From Confluentibacter citreus (GTDB lineage: Bacteria; Bacteroidota; Bacteroidia; Flavobacteriales; Flavobacteriaceae), in the NCBI RefSeq assembly GCF_002807055.1, contig NZ_NIXN01000005.1:209146-273145 (forward strand): a stretch of 64,000 nt of DNA, in the 5' to 3' direction. A model generated the notes under the pieces. It saw nothing but the letters and a program-made list of their open reading frames with translations, was not told the DNA's origin and did not search any database. Shown here in pieces: positions 46,294 to 56,900 of the stretch; the first letter of the stretch is position 1, and every line of letters begins with the position of its first letter. The position numbers and the translations under genes were made by a program.

Positions 46294-48528
46294 ATGAAAA
46301 TTTTGAAGCAGCTGTTATGTGTTATGGTTTTGTTGGTTTCTTGTTTTACATTTTCGCAACAAATCAATGGTTTTATTGTCAATGAAACCAATCAACCACT
46401 AGAAGCAACATATATATATAATTTAAACTCTAAAAGCCATTCACATTCCTTGGAAAACGGATCGTTTATTCTTAATGATACCAAAGTAAATGACAGTTTG
46501 AAAATAGGCTTGTTAGGTTACGAAAACAAAACCATTCTCTTAGATTCGTTGGCTTTTAAAGCCAAGTTTAAAATTATATTACAAGAAAAAACATTTCAGT
46601 TAGATGAAATGGTCGTTACCGAGCAATTGGATGCATTGAGTTCCATTTCAAAATTAGATTTAAATACCAATCCTGTGAATTCTTCTCAAGAAGTTTTAAG
46701 AAAAGTTCCTGGGCTTATTATCGGGCAACATGCGGGTGGTGGTAAAGCAGAACAGCTTTTTTTAAGAGGTTTTGATATCGATCATGGTACCGATATTTCG
46801 ATATCTGTAGATGGCATGCCAGTGAACATGGTTTCTCATGCCCATGGACAAGGGTATAGCGATTTGCATTTTTTAATTCCAGAAACAGTCAATAAAATTG
46901 ATTTTGGTAAAGGTCCTTACTATGCGAAAGAAGGCGATTTTAATACTGCGGCCTATGTGGATTTTTCAACGAAAGATTATCTTAAAGAAAGTTCGGTGTC
47001 TTTTTCGGTAGGACAATTTAATTCATTACGAACTTTAGGGATGTTTAACCTTTTGGAAGATGTTAAAAATCAAAATGGTTATGTCGCCATAGAATATTTA
47101 GCAGGCGATGGCCCTTTTGAGTCACCCCAAAATTTCAATCGTCTCAATGTATTTGGTAAATATGTTATGTTTTCGCCCGAAAACGATAAACTCTCCATAT
47201 CGGTTTCTCATTTTAAAAGCAGATGGGACGCTTCTGGGCAAATACCACAACGCGAAGTTGATAACGGCAATATTTCAAGGTTTGGAGCTATTGACGATAC
47301 CGAAGGAGGAAACACGTCGCGTACCAATTTGAATATAGACTACAATAAATATGTAAGGGAGAATGCAACATTGAATACCAATGTGTTTTATTCCCATTAC
47401 GATTTTGAGCTGTATTCTAATTTTACTTTCTTTTTAGAAGACCCTACGAATGGCGATCAAATTAAACAGAAGGAAGATAGGGACATTTTTGGTTTGAATT
47501 CGACTTTAACTTACGATACGTTTTTAGGAAAAACAGCTTTAAAGCTAACAAGTGGTTTGGGTTTTAGATACGATATGGCAAACGATACGGAACTTTCAAG
47601 AACGTTAAATAGAACAACGATTTTGCAAAATGTTCAATTGGGCGATATCAATCAAACGAATATGAGTGGTTTTGTAAATGCCGAATTTGAATTTGGAAAG
47701 CTTAAAGTAGCTCCTGCCTTACGATTGGATTATTTTAAATTTTTATACATTGATAAACTACAGGTAAGTTACAATCCTCAAGCTATAAGCAAAACAATTT
47801 TAAGTCCGAAGCTTAACTTTTTCTACGATGCCAAAAACAATTTACAACTGTACTTAAAATCGGGAATCGGCTTTCATTCTAACGACACTAGGGTTGTGGT
47901 CAATAATCTGGGTGAAGATATTCTACCAAAAGCTTATGGAGTGGATATTGGAAATATTTGGAAACCAACACCCCAACTATTTGTTAATACGGCTTTATGG
48001 TATTTATTTTTAGAACAAGAGTTTGTATATGTAGGTGATGCCGGTATTGTGGAACCTAGTGGAAAAACAGAACGTTATGGATTGGATTTTGGTTTGCGTT
48101 ATCAATTCTTGGATTGGTTGTTTTTTGATACCGATGCGACGTTAACAAACGCAAGAAGTATTGAAGATCCAAAAGGACAAAATTACATTCCATTAGCACC
48201 AGATTTTACAATGGCTGGGGGCATTTCGGTTAACAATCTAGATGGTTTTTCTGGTGGCATTCGATATAGATTTATTGATGACAGACCGGCAAATGAAGAT
48301 AATAGCATTGTTGCTAAAGGCTATTTTGTAACCGACTTTAATGCCAATTACAGGATTAAAAATGTGACATTAGGATTAACAATAGAGAATATATTTGATA
48401 CAGAGTGGAATGAAACACAATTTGCTACAGAATCCCGACTTCAAAACGAAGCGCAATCGGTAGAGGAAATTCATTTTACGCCTGGCACACCTTTTTTTAT
48501 AAAAGGCACCATTTCATATTCATTTTAA
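46294..48528 (+). CDS. TonB-dependent receptor
   Basis: 744 residues. Signal peptide (about 1-21), carboxypeptidase-regulatory-like domain (about 22-100), plug domain (about 118-230, with SSQEVLRKVPGLIIGQHAGGGKAEQLFLRGFDIDHGTD), and a 22-strand barrel ending in the outer-membrane signature SYSF. No SusD-type partner is adjacent; instead two DUF4331 proteins and a TPR lipoprotein precede it. The plug has several histidines in VNMVSHAHGQGYSDLHF, which would suit a metal or metal-chelate ligand, but this is inference. Confidence 0.9.
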   Translation: MKILKQLLCVMVLLVSCFTFSQQINGFIVNETNQPLEATYIYNLNSKSHSHSLENGSFILNDTKVNDSLKIGLLGYENKTILLDSLAFKAKFKIILQEKTFQLDEMVVTEQLDALSSISKLDLNTNPVNSSQEVLRKVPGLIIGQHAGGGKAEQLFLRGFDIDHGTDISISVDGMPVNMVSHAHGQGYSDLHFLIPETVNKIDFGKGPYYAKEGDFNTAAYVDFSTKDYLKESSVSFSVGQFNSLRTLGMFNLLEDVKNQNGYVAIEYLAGDGPFESPQNFNRLNVFGKYVMFSPENDKLSISVSHFKSRWDASGQIPQREVDNGNISRFGAIDDTEGGNTSRTNLNIDYNKYVRENATLNTNVFYSHYDFELYSNFTFFLEDPTNGDQIKQKEDRDIFGLNSTLTYDTFLGKTALKLTSGLGFRYDMANDTELSRTLNRTTILQNVQLGDINQTNMSGFVNAEFEFGKLKVAPALRLDYFKFLYIDKLQVSYNPQAISKTILSPKLNFFYDAKNNLQLYLKSGIGFHSNDTRVVVNNLGEDILPKAYGVDIGNIWKPTPQLFVNTALWYLFLEQEFVYVGDAGIVEPSGKTERYGLDFGLRYQFLDWLFFDTDATLTNARSIEDPKGQNYIPLAPDFTMAGGISVNNLDGFSGGIRYRFIDDRPANEDNSIVAKGYFVTDFNANYRIKNVTLGLTIENIFDTEWNETQFATESRLQNEAQSVEEIHFTPGTPFFIKGTISYSF

Positions 48529-48634
48529 ATAAGCTTATAAGGGTTTGACTATTAATTTGAGGGAATTAATACTGAGGTAGAAATTAAATTTGGAGAGTAA
48601 CCTAAGTGTTGATTTTGGTTTTTTTTGTTAGGTG

Positions 48635-48676
48635 GAAAGTAGCCCGGTTAGAAATATAATCGGGCACTTTCTTTTT
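48635..48676. terminator. Terminator between TonB receptor and alpha/beta hydrolase
   Basis: GAAAGT-a-GCCCG / CGGGC-ACTTTC stem with a loop of about 14 nt followed by TTTTTATTTTG, between convergent genes. Its end touches the stop codon of the hydrolase gene. Confidence 0.7.
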
Positions 48677-49460
48677 ATTTTGTTTCCCACCCATCAATTA
48701 ATTTTTCAATGTATATGGTGGAATCAATCTCGTGACTCGCATTATGTATCACATTCAAAGTAATATTTTCGTAATCTTTAGTAAAGAGTTCGGCACTTTT
48801 AAAAGGAACATTCACATCATTTTCACCATGCCACCAGTCTACATAAATATCTTTATTTATGGCAGCGTATAACGATTCAGATAAAATATACTTTAGGTCA
48901 TTATAAGACGCTTTAATAAACATTTCCTCCGATTCCGTTCCTGCTTGTTTCGCAATTTGGTCTAAGTTTGGAAATTTCAAAACGGCATCCTTAAACCCAT
49001 CATATCCCACTAAAACCTTAGTAAATAAATCTTTGGTAATGGCAACATCGGCAAATTCAAAATAGGTATCTTTAGAAACCATGCCACTAATCACTCCGCA
49101 ATGTTTCAATTTAAATTTTGAAGCTAATAACATAGCAATAGGGCCACCGCCACTCGTTCCAATTATGGCATAATCATGTTCTTTTAAGCCGGCATTTTTA
49201 GCAAGTTCATACAGTAACGCTTCATTTGTTTCTGTATATTCTGTTCCCCCAAATCCAGGTCTGTTAAATGAAATGAAATTATATTTTTCTTTAAGACTAT
49301 CAGGAATAAAGTTTAGTATGTCGGTAGTGGACGGCGTACCACCAACAATACAAATAGTTGGTTTTATATTAGAAGTTTCCTTTGTATTGGTTTTGCAGGA
49401 AACATTAATAAAAATTAAGCCAATTATTGCGAGATAAATAAATTTTAAAAAGCGAATCAT
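48675..49460 (-). CDS. Alpha/beta hydrolase, lipoprotein
   Basis: 261 residues with a lipobox (IFINVSCKT). Alpha/beta fold: oxyanion region VGGTPSTTD, FNRPGFGGTEYT, nucleophile elbow IGTSGGGPIAMLLA (GxSxG, about 106-110), acid in WWHGENDVNVPF and histidine in HNASHEIDS. The lipid anchor places it in the periplasm. Substrate unknown. The next minus-strand gene upstream encodes an esterase of another hydrolase subfamily. Confidence 0.85.
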   Translation of the reverse strand: MIRFLKFIYLAIIGLIFINVSCKTNTKETSNIKPTICIVGGTPSTTDILNFIPDSLKEKYNFISFNRPGFGGTEYTETNEALLYELAKNAGLKEHDYAIIGTSGGGPIAMLLASKFKLKHCGVISGMVSKDTYFEFADVAITKDLFTKVLVGYDGFKDAVLKFPNLDQIAKQAGTESEEMFIKASYNDLKYILSESLYAAINKDIYVDWWHGENDVNVPFKSAELFTKDYENITLNVIHNASHEIDSTIYIEKLIDGWETK

Positions 49461-49622
49461 GATTAAAAACTTAAATTAAGTATATGTTTTTAGAAACGAT
49501 TAGTTAAGCTTTTTTGTTACATGGGATATATCATTTTCATGTAGATTTACTTAAATCACTAAAAAAAATTAACTACTTATGATATGTTATATGATTTCAA
49601 AATTGAAAGTCTACTTAAATAG

Positions 49623-50444
49623 TTATTGTCTTTTAAATGTATCATTAAAGAAAACCAGTTGGTATTTAATGGCATTCGCCCAATAATTCCAATTATGTGT
49701 TCCAGGTCTTTCTATATAATCGTGGGGAATATTTCTTTCTACTAACAAATCATGAAGACGTTTGTTGTCATCAAAAAAGAAATCGTCATAGCCACAATCT
49801 ATAATGATTTTTAAATCGGCATCCAGTAAATAAACCAAATTGATGACACTATTTTTTTCCCAATTTTCTTTGTTCTCCGGATAGCTGCCTAAACGTTTTT
49901 TAATATCCCAGTTGTTTGGAAACGGACGAATATCAACCCCGCCACTCATGCTACCGGTAGCACCAAACACATCTTGATGTTTAAAAGCAAGATATAAACC
50001 ACCATGTCCACCCATGCTTAATCCTGTAATGGCACGACCGTTTTTATTAGGTATGCTTTTATAATTTTTATCAACAGCTTCCACCAATTCTGTAGAAACG
50101 TAGGTTTCATATTTCATTGTATTATCAATAGGGCTATCAAAATACCAACTGGTAACGCCGCCATCAGGACAAACAATCATCATATTGAAATCGTTGGCAT
50201 ATTTTTTTATTAGAGGCACTTTAGAAATCCAATCTTTAAAATTTCCTCCTGCACCATGAAGCAAATACAAAACTGGTAAACGCTCACTATTGCTGGCATG
50301 ATTATCAGGAGTAATTACCATATTTGGAATGTTTTTGTTCATGGATTTACTAAAAACCATCAAGGTGTCCACTTGAGATATTGCAGCGTTTATAAAAAAT
50401 ACATGGATGGTTAGTAATAGAAGTGTTGTTTTAAATTTTGTCAT
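49623..50444 (-). CDS. Exported esterase (esterase D / PHB-depolymerase type)
   Basis: 273 residues, signal peptide about 1-23. LPVLYLLHGAGGNFKDW is the oxyanion-hole segment, TGLSMGGHGGLYLAFKHQD the nucleophile elbow (GLSMGG), DCGYDDFFFDDNKRLHDLL the acid region and RPGTHNWNYWANAIKYQLVFF the histidine segment. This is the pattern of carbohydrate esterase family 1-like and tributyrin esterases. It is probably periplasmic and removes acyl groups from sugars or small esters. Confidence 0.88.
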   Translation of the reverse strand: MTKFKTTLLLLTIHVFFINAAISQVDTLMVFSKSMNKNIPNMVITPDNHASNSERLPVLYLLHGAGGNFKDWISKVPLIKKYANDFNMMIVCPDGGVTSWYFDSPIDNTMKYETYVSTELVEAVDKNYKSIPNKNGRAITGLSMGGHGGLYLAFKHQDVFGATGSMSGGVDIRPFPNNWDIKKRLGSYPENKENWEKNSVINLVYLLDADLKIIIDCGYDDFFFDDNKRLHDLLVERNIPHDYIERPGTHNWNYWANAIKYQLVFFNDTFKRQ

Positions 50445-50699
50445 AATGGGTTGTTTTTAGTTTAGAAAGTCGCTTTAAATTTTCCTTATGGATGATATGT
50501 TAGTTTAATATTTGATTTTGTAGTTTAAGGACTAAGATAATTAAAAAATACAAACCTTAATGTTTGCAAACACAAAGCTTTGGAATCACGAAAAGACACG
50601 AGTAAAGCTAATATATGATTGTATTGAATAGTAGAATATTACCTTTTAGACACAACTATTTTTTTGAATTTATAACCATAAGTATTGGTTATTAGGTTG

Positions 50700-51260
50700 T
50701 TAAATATTTTGAATGGTTATTCTTCTTTTTTCTTTTAGTGCTTTAAAATGTGAAGGCGTTAACCCTGTTGCCTTTTTAAACTGTGATGATAGGTGCGCCA
50801 CGCTGCTATAATTTAGTTTATTTGCAATTTCTGAAAAGGTATCTTCTCCAAAAATAATCAACTCCTTAATGCGCTCAATTTTTAACGCAATAATGTATTG
50901 TTCAATAGTTGTGGCTTCAACTTCTGAAAAGAAATTGGCTAAATACGTATAACTATGATTTAATTCTTGGCTCAATAAAACAGAGAACTTGACATTTGAC
51001 CTGCTACCTGAATTATTAACATAATCAATCATGACTTTTCTGATTTTTTCTATAAGTACCCCTTGCTTTTTTTCTAACAATTCCATCCCAGCTTTTTTGA
51101 TTTGGCTATTCAGTTTCCTCTTGTCATCATCAGAAACGTCTTCCTTAGTTTCTATTTCACCTAATTCAACTTTAGCCGGCGATATGCCAAGTTCATCTAA
51201 AGCATCTTTAACAAAAAGTTTGCAGCTTTCGCAAGCCATATTTTTAACATAGATTTTCAT
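50700..51260 (-). CDS. HMA-like domain fused to an AraC-type regulator
   Basis: 186 residues. Residues 1-70 look like a heavy-metal-associated fold with VKNMACESCKLFVKDAL (CxxC as CESC, Cys9 and Cys12) and ELGEIETKEDVSDDDKRKLNSQIKKAGMELLE. Residues about 95-180 are an AraC helix-turn-helix pair (IEQYIIALKIERIKELI, FSEIANKLNYSSVAHLSSQFKKATGLTPSHFKAL). A cytoplasmic regulator that senses metal or redox through the CxxC is the natural inference. No metal transporter is adjacent. Confidence 0.85.
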   Translation of the reverse strand: MKIYVKNMACESCKLFVKDALDELGISPAKVELGEIETKEDVSDDDKRKLNSQIKKAGMELLEKKQGVLIEKIRKVMIDYVNNSGSRSNVKFSVLLSQELNHSYTYLANFFSEVEATTIEQYIIALKIERIKELIIFGEDTFSEIANKLNYSSVAHLSSQFKKATGLTPSHFKALKEKRRITIQNI

Positions 51261-51639
51261 GAATTATTTCTTTTGATGGTTTTTGTGCTATAGCTTGGGC
51301 TAACACAGGGCTAATTAATTGCGTATAAAATTATGTTGTTATACCAATTGCGGCTTTCAGACTGGGTTTTTCGCTACGAAAGACGAAGTTATGAAAATAA
51401 AATGCTCTTTAACTAAAAAACAACCAAATGCTTTTATCATGGGTGTTTCTTTTTATGATTTTATATCAGTTAATGTACTTTGTCCAAAGCCAATCAGGCT
51501 GTTATTACAAAAATTCTGTAACAATTAGAAAAAGTTATGCAACACGTGTAACGAAGTAAAGAGATATATTTACCCCTTATATTTTTACTTAAAACCGGGT
51601 ATTGGTATAACAACTTTAAATAGGGATTATACACGCAAA
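51261..51639. other. Intergenic region, no gene seen
   Basis: AT-rich space between the divergent HMA-AraC and histidine kinase genes. A 69-codon frame at 51319-51528 has no hydrophobic or domain pattern and no homologous look; I leave it out. A short CACGTG-type palindrome (AACACGTGTAAC, about 51540) and TATATTTACC are possible promoter/operator bits. Nothing stronger. Confidence 0.3.
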
Positions 51640-52818
51640 ATGGATAAAATTATTAAAAAATACTATGTACCAGCTACAGAATTTTATAGCCAAATAATAG
51701 ATAGTTTACAAGACTATGCCATTTTTACCGTAGATGTAGAATTAAACGTGAATAGTTGGAATTCGGGTGCTACCAAAATATTTCAATATACTACTGAAGA
51801 GATTATAGGGAAACCTTTTAGTATTATTTTTACAGAAGAGGATAAAACAAACGGTGTTCCAAATCTGGAAATTGAAATCGCTTTAAAAGCAGGAAGATCC
51901 AATGATATACGTTGGCATTTATGTAAAGATGGTAGTATATTTTATGCCGATGGCCTAGTATTTCCATTAAAAAATGAAGAAGGCGTGGTAATAGGCTATG
52001 TGAAAATATTACGCGATATCACTGCAAGAAAAGCATCAGAAGATGCCATAAAAAAATACGCGCAAGAGCTTAAGGATCTTAACACGCACAAAGAAAATGT
52101 ACTTGCCATTTTATCGCACGATTTAAGAAGTCCGCTAGCAGGTATTATCCAAGGGGCTGAATATCTGAAATTAAATTATGATACCATCGAACCCGATGTA
52201 GCCAAAGATTTGCTAGAAGAATTTCACAAGGCAGCGGTTAATGAATTAAATATGTTGGATTATTTAGTAGAATGGGCACGAATTAAATATGCGGCCGACG
52301 TATTTGTTCCCGCTAAAATAGACCTTCTACAGTATGTGAAACAAGTTTTTGAATCATTAAAAGAAACCGCAGCCATTAATGCCATTAATTTCCATAACGA
52401 CATAGAAGAAAATAGCAGCGTATTTGCTGATGAAAAAATGCTCGTATCCATTCTACAGAATATAGTATCGAATGCCATAAAACATTCGCATAAGGGTGGA
52501 AAAGTGACTGTGTCTGCTAAAAAAAGTGAGGACATGATCATTATAGAAATAAATGACACAGGTAAAGGGATGTCTAAAGACATTAAAGATTCGCTTTTTA
52601 CACCTCAGGTAAAATCGCTTTCCAAATCAGTAGAAGAAAACAAGGGCGCGGGCATAGGTCTCTTATTGGTTAAAGGATTTTTAGAAAAAAATGGTGGGCA
52701 TATTTGGGTAGAAAGTAAAGAAGGTAATGGGTCGTCTTTTTATTTTACATTGCCAATTAATAAACCTTTAGATAAGATAGATGTTTTTGAAAAGCCCCAG
52801 GCTATTCCAAGTATATAA
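51640..52818 (+). CDS. PAS-domain sensor histidine kinase
   Basis: 392 residues, soluble. PAS domain about 15-130 (SLQDYAIFTVDVELNVNSWNSGATKIFQYTTEEIIGKPF), PAC region KILRDITARK, HisKA with phospho-acceptor His160 in LAILSHDLRSPLAG, HATPase about 260-375 with N box IVSNAIKHSH, DTGKGMS and GAGIGLLLVKGFL. It has no receiver or membrane segment, so it is a cytosolic sensor. No cognate regulator is adjacent on its strand; the receiver-only regulators at 53525 and 57458 are candidates. Confidence 0.92.
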   Translation: MDKIIKKYYVPATEFYSQIIDSLQDYAIFTVDVELNVNSWNSGATKIFQYTTEEIIGKPFSIIFTEEDKTNGVPNLEIEIALKAGRSNDIRWHLCKDGSIFYADGLVFPLKNEEGVVIGYVKILRDITARKASEDAIKKYAQELKDLNTHKENVLAILSHDLRSPLAGIIQGAEYLKLNYDTIEPDVAKDLLEEFHKAAVNELNMLDYLVEWARIKYAADVFVPAKIDLLQYVKQVFESLKETAAINAINFHNDIEENSSVFADEKMLVSILQNIVSNAIKHSHKGGKVTVSAKKSEDMIIIEINDTGKGMSKDIKDSLFTPQVKSLSKSVEENKGAGIGLLLVKGFLEKNGGHIWVESKEGNGSSFYFTLPINKPLDKIDVFEKPQAIPSI

Positions 52819-52879
52819 AAAACAGTCTAAATGGTGTTCGTTTGAAGGTTCGAGAAGTTGTAAAACAGAGCGTTTTTTA

Positions 52880-53434
52880 TTAGATGATTCCTGTATTTTG
52901 TTTATCTAATTCTTTAGCAATGCTTTTTAACATGGTTGGCACAATGCGTTTATGGAAAGGTCGAACAGGTAAAAAATAGAGTCGCCCAAACCAATTATTA
53001 AACTCTACGGCAGTTGAAACGGTTAGTTCTTTGTAATATGTTTTGTTAGTTTGTTCTTTAAGAAATAATGACACTCTAAAATTTAAATGTTTATCGTCTT
53101 CCCCTAAAATTACTTCATTCTCTGTTTTAGTAAACACTTTAAATAGTCCCAGTCGCTCACCTGGCTCACATTTAAAGTTTTCAAGTTGTCTCTCTCTATC
53201 GGTAAGGTTACCCGCAGTTTTTAACCCAAATAAGGACGCGATTCTATTTCTCATTGCAAATAAATGCCCAATCCATTTTGGCCCGCTTGAAAAAAAAGCC
53301 TTACCTACGTCACCGGAAGTAAATTTGTTATTAGCGTCATTAATAATGCCTTGAAAACTGTCAACATAATGGTATTTTTTATGAGAAGCATTCAGTACCG
53401 AGTCATTTGGAATTATCGTTTTAATTACTTTCAT
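52880..53434 (-). CDS. DUF2867 domain protein
   Basis: 184 residues from ATG at 53434; an ATG 26 codons earlier is also open but the stretch before MKVIKTIIPNDS is not like the family. The DUF2867 pattern is present (YVDSFQGII, GPKWIGHLFAMRNRIASLFGLKT, LGLFKVFTKTENEVILGEDDKHLNFRVSLFL, VEFNNWFGRLYFLPVRPFHKRIVPTML). The function is unknown; the fold is SRPBCC-like. It lies 90 bp downstream of the signalling operon on the same strand. Confidence 0.85.
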   Translation of the reverse strand: MKVIKTIIPNDSVLNASHKKYHYVDSFQGIINDANNKFTSGDVGKAFFSSGPKWIGHLFAMRNRIASLFGLKTAGNLTDRERQLENFKCEPGERLGLFKVFTKTENEVILGEDDKHLNFRVSLFLKEQTNKTYYKELTVSTAVEFNNWFGRLYFLPVRPFHKRIVPTMLKSIAKELDKQNTGII

Positions 53435-53524
53435 TTTCAGTTGGTTTGTATTTTTTCCTAGAATGCACGCAAGAGCTACCTGTTTTTTCAAACTAAAATA
53501 CTGTTGTGGCAAATTTAACGTTCA

Positions 53525-53971
53525 TTAAATCCGAAGCAAAAAATTTTTTCTATCAAAATATATCCCTTCATATAAATGCGTTGTTGAGACTGCTTTGTAT
53601 AATAATTGTTTGAGCATATTAAAATCATTGGGCTTGGTAATGAAAATATTTGCTCCATGGCCCAAGGTGTCTTCTATATCTTTTTCACTGTTTGATGTTG
53701 AATAAATGGCTATGGTAATATCCCGTAATTTTTTATTGCTTCTTATTTCTTTCAAACATGCCACCCCATTTTTAATAGGCATGTTAAGGTCGAGAAAAAT
53801 GAGATGGGGCAGGAGGGCCTTTTTTTTAGTAAGATAAGCCATCAATTCCATACCATTATTCACGGTTTCAACAATGGGTTTTATTTCTAATTCTTCCAGA
53901 GCTTGTTTAAATATAAGTCTGTCGCCTTCATCATCATCAGCTAATAAAATATGGAATCGTTTGTAGTTCAT
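53525..53971 (-). CDS. Receiver-only response regulator (RR2)
   Basis: 148 residues, a single REC domain: acidic pair ADDDEGDR, phospho-acceptor Asp in HLIFLDLNMPIKNGVACL (about 61), Thr/Ser in IAIYSTSNSEKD and Lys in FITKPNDF. No DNA-binding domain, as in Rcp1-type regulators paired with phytochrome-like kinases. It overlaps the large kinase gene by 4 bp (ATGA), so it is translationally coupled. Confidence 0.93.
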   Translation of the reverse strand: MNYKRFHILLADDDEGDRLIFKQALEELEIKPIVETVNNGMELMAYLTKKKALLPHLIFLDLNMPIKNGVACLKEIRSNKKLRDITIAIYSTSNSEKDIEDTLGHGANIFITKPNDFNMLKQLLYKAVSTTHLYEGIYFDRKNFLLRI

Positions 53972-56900
53972 TGTGAGTCATTTTGTAGTAAAGTAGGAAT
54001 ATAAATGTCAAATGTAGTTCCTTTATTCACTTCGCTTGTCGCGGTAATGATACCGTCATGGTTGTCAACTATTTTTTTTACGATAGCAAGACCTATGCCC
54101 GTACCAGCGTATTCTTCTTTGCCGTGAAGCTTTTGGAAGACTTCAAATATTTTTTTGCTGAATTCTTTTTCAAAGCCAATACCGTTGTCGATAATACTAA
54201 TGTGGCAGTATTCTTTTTGCAAAGGAAGGTTTGCCGCATTTTCTTTACTGAATTTTATATTGCGGCTCTCTATGGTTATGTGGGGCGGTGTCTTTGGGTT
54301 TGAAAATTTAAGCGCATTGCTTATAAGATTGTGCATGAGTTGGCGAAACTGGAAAGGAATAATATAGACTTCGCAGATTTCCTTCAATTCTATCACAGCG
54401 TGTTTTTCTGCAATGGCTTCTTTAAATTCTATTAATACATCTTCTATGATGATGTTCAGATCTGTATTTTCAAATGTCCGCTCCTCAGCACTTATACGAG
54501 AAAAGGCAAGTAAATCCTGAATAAGTTGTCGCATTCTTTCTGCTGCTTGTTGCATCAATTGGAAATAATTTTTCCCCTTGTCAGATAAATTTTCCTTTTC
54601 GTTTTCTAAAATAATCCCTGCAAAGGTTTTTAATTTTCTAAGTGGCTCTTGTAAATCGTGACTTGATACATACGTGAATGCCTCAAGTTCTTTATTCATG
54701 TTCACAAGTTCTTGATTTTTATGTTCGAGCAATTCATTGGCTTCCTTTAGTTCTTGTGTTCTTTCGGTAACCGCTTGTTCTAATCTTGATTTTTCAGTTT
54801 TACGTTCATTAATTTCTTTCTTGAGCAATTCTTTTTCTCGTAATTCTTTTTCTGCAATTAGGCGTCTTACTTCCGTAATATCAGCAATAATAAGAAGGAT
54901 TAATTGTTCGCGATGTGTTTTTTGGATGATACGGCTGGCATTGAGCGACATTATTTTTTCGCCTAAGTCCAAGAAGGTGTGTTTAACTTCGTAATTATAT
55001 AAAGGTGAATTTTTGGGAATGATGTCTTCAAGTAATTCACGCAATGCTGGAATGTCCCATTGTTTGTTACCTAAATCATATAAAAGGATGCCTTCGGTTT
55101 GTTCTTCTGTAACGCCAAATTTTTCGTAGAATGCTTTATTGGCCGATTTTACACGAAGGTCTTTTCCTAAAATAAGCATGGGTTCATGCATGGTGGAAAC
55201 GATAGCATTGGAATATTCATACGATTCATTAAGCAGGTCATTGCGTGTTTGCAATTCCTGATTCGTGGTGGTGAGTTCTTCGTTGGCAGATTCTATTTCT
55301 TCTTTTGAGGTTTCCAGTTCTTCATTCAAGGTTTGCAATTCTTCGTTGCTCGAAACTACTTCTTCATGGGCACTCTGCAGTTCTTCAGTAAATGCTTCTT
55401 GCTCTTGTGCGATAGAAAGCGCATCACTATGTGCTATTTCTAATTCCTGTTCTAATTTTTTTATTCTCCTGTCTTTTGCAGGCGAATTATTTCCTCCGCT
55501 GTTTGCTAACTGCGAATAAATTTCGGTCGGTTCCTGTTCGGTAAAAAGAATAAGTAATAAGGGTTCTTGCCATTCTATATTAAGTGGAACGATTTCTAAA
55601 CTTATAATTTTTACTGTCGAATTGATTTTCAATTCAATGCCGCTTTTACGAAATTTTTGTTCCGTTTTAATGACTTTTGAAATGGCATTACGCAATTCAA
55701 AAGCAATTTCGGGTCGTGCCATTTTTAAAATATTAAAAGTGGCACGGCCTTTTGGGTGCGTGAGAAATACATCGGTTATGCCGCGAAACTGAATGATTTC
55801 CATTTGGTGATTAATAACCACACTGGCAGGCATAAATTCGGCAACAAGCACGGCATCAATAGCTTGGTCCAGCCCATGTTGCTTTATAACGGTATGTTGC
55901 TGTGTGACATTGCGCTGAACTAATGGCACATTTTTTTTGGTTACCGTTTGATGGGTCAAGCGCTGTGAAAGTTCGGGTAGCCGCTGTGGGCCTGAATTTA
56001 TTTTGCGTGAAAATATTTTATACTTTTTATTGGTAATGGTAAAAAGATTCGATGAGTGACTGATGTTCTCAGATTTGCCAAGCATTAAAAATCCGTTGCT
56101 ATTTAAAGCATAATGAAACGTATTTACTGCTTTTTTTTGAGCAACTGTATCTAAGTAAATAAAGAGGTTGCAACAACTTATAAAATCAAGACGGGAAAAA
56201 GGCGGATCGCGTAAAATATTATGCGGTGCGAACACACACATATCGCGTAGGGACTTATTCACACGGAAACTACCATCTGCTTTTGTGAAAAAACGTTGGA
56301 CACGTTTTGGTGAAACGGTTTCTAATTCCTCCTTGGTGTAAACACCTACACGGGCTTTGCCTATGGCACCTTCACTAAGGTCGGTTGCGAAAATCTGGAC
56401 AGGTATGTTGGTGTCTAGGCTTTCTTGGACCTCAAGCAACATGATGGCCATGGAATAGGCTTCTTGGCCCGTTGCACATGCTGGTATCCATATACGTAAC
56501 GAATCTCCCAAATTTTTACTTTTCAGCAATTTTGGAAAAAGACTTTCTTTTAAATATCTGTGGGTGTCGGTGTCTCGGAAAAAACTGGTAACGTTAATAA
56601 GCAAATCCTGAAAAAGAATATCTATCTCCTCGTTTTTTTGGCTAAGCAGTTTAGCGTAGTCTTTGAGGTTCTCTATTTTATACAACAACATTCTACGAAT
56701 GATGCGCCTTTTGATGGTGTTCATTTTATAAGCACTGAAATCAACACCTGTGGCTTTATGTAATTGGTTGAGAATGATTTTTAAATCAGGGTCGCTGTTG
56801 TCAATTAAATCCTCGCTATTGGTTTTTGTACTAGCTTTTACAAGTGGATGCTTGCTCAGTCGGGCCAATTCGAGTGCAATGTCCTTGGGCGATAAAATAA

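Noticed and set aside
51319..51528. 69-residue ORF between AraC and kinase genes
   Set aside because: No recognisable pattern or hydrophobic profile, and no upstream signals.
51538..51556. parS-like CACGTG palindrome
   Set aside because: Only the six central bases and a few flanking ones fit; it lies far from parAB and in an ordinary promoter region.
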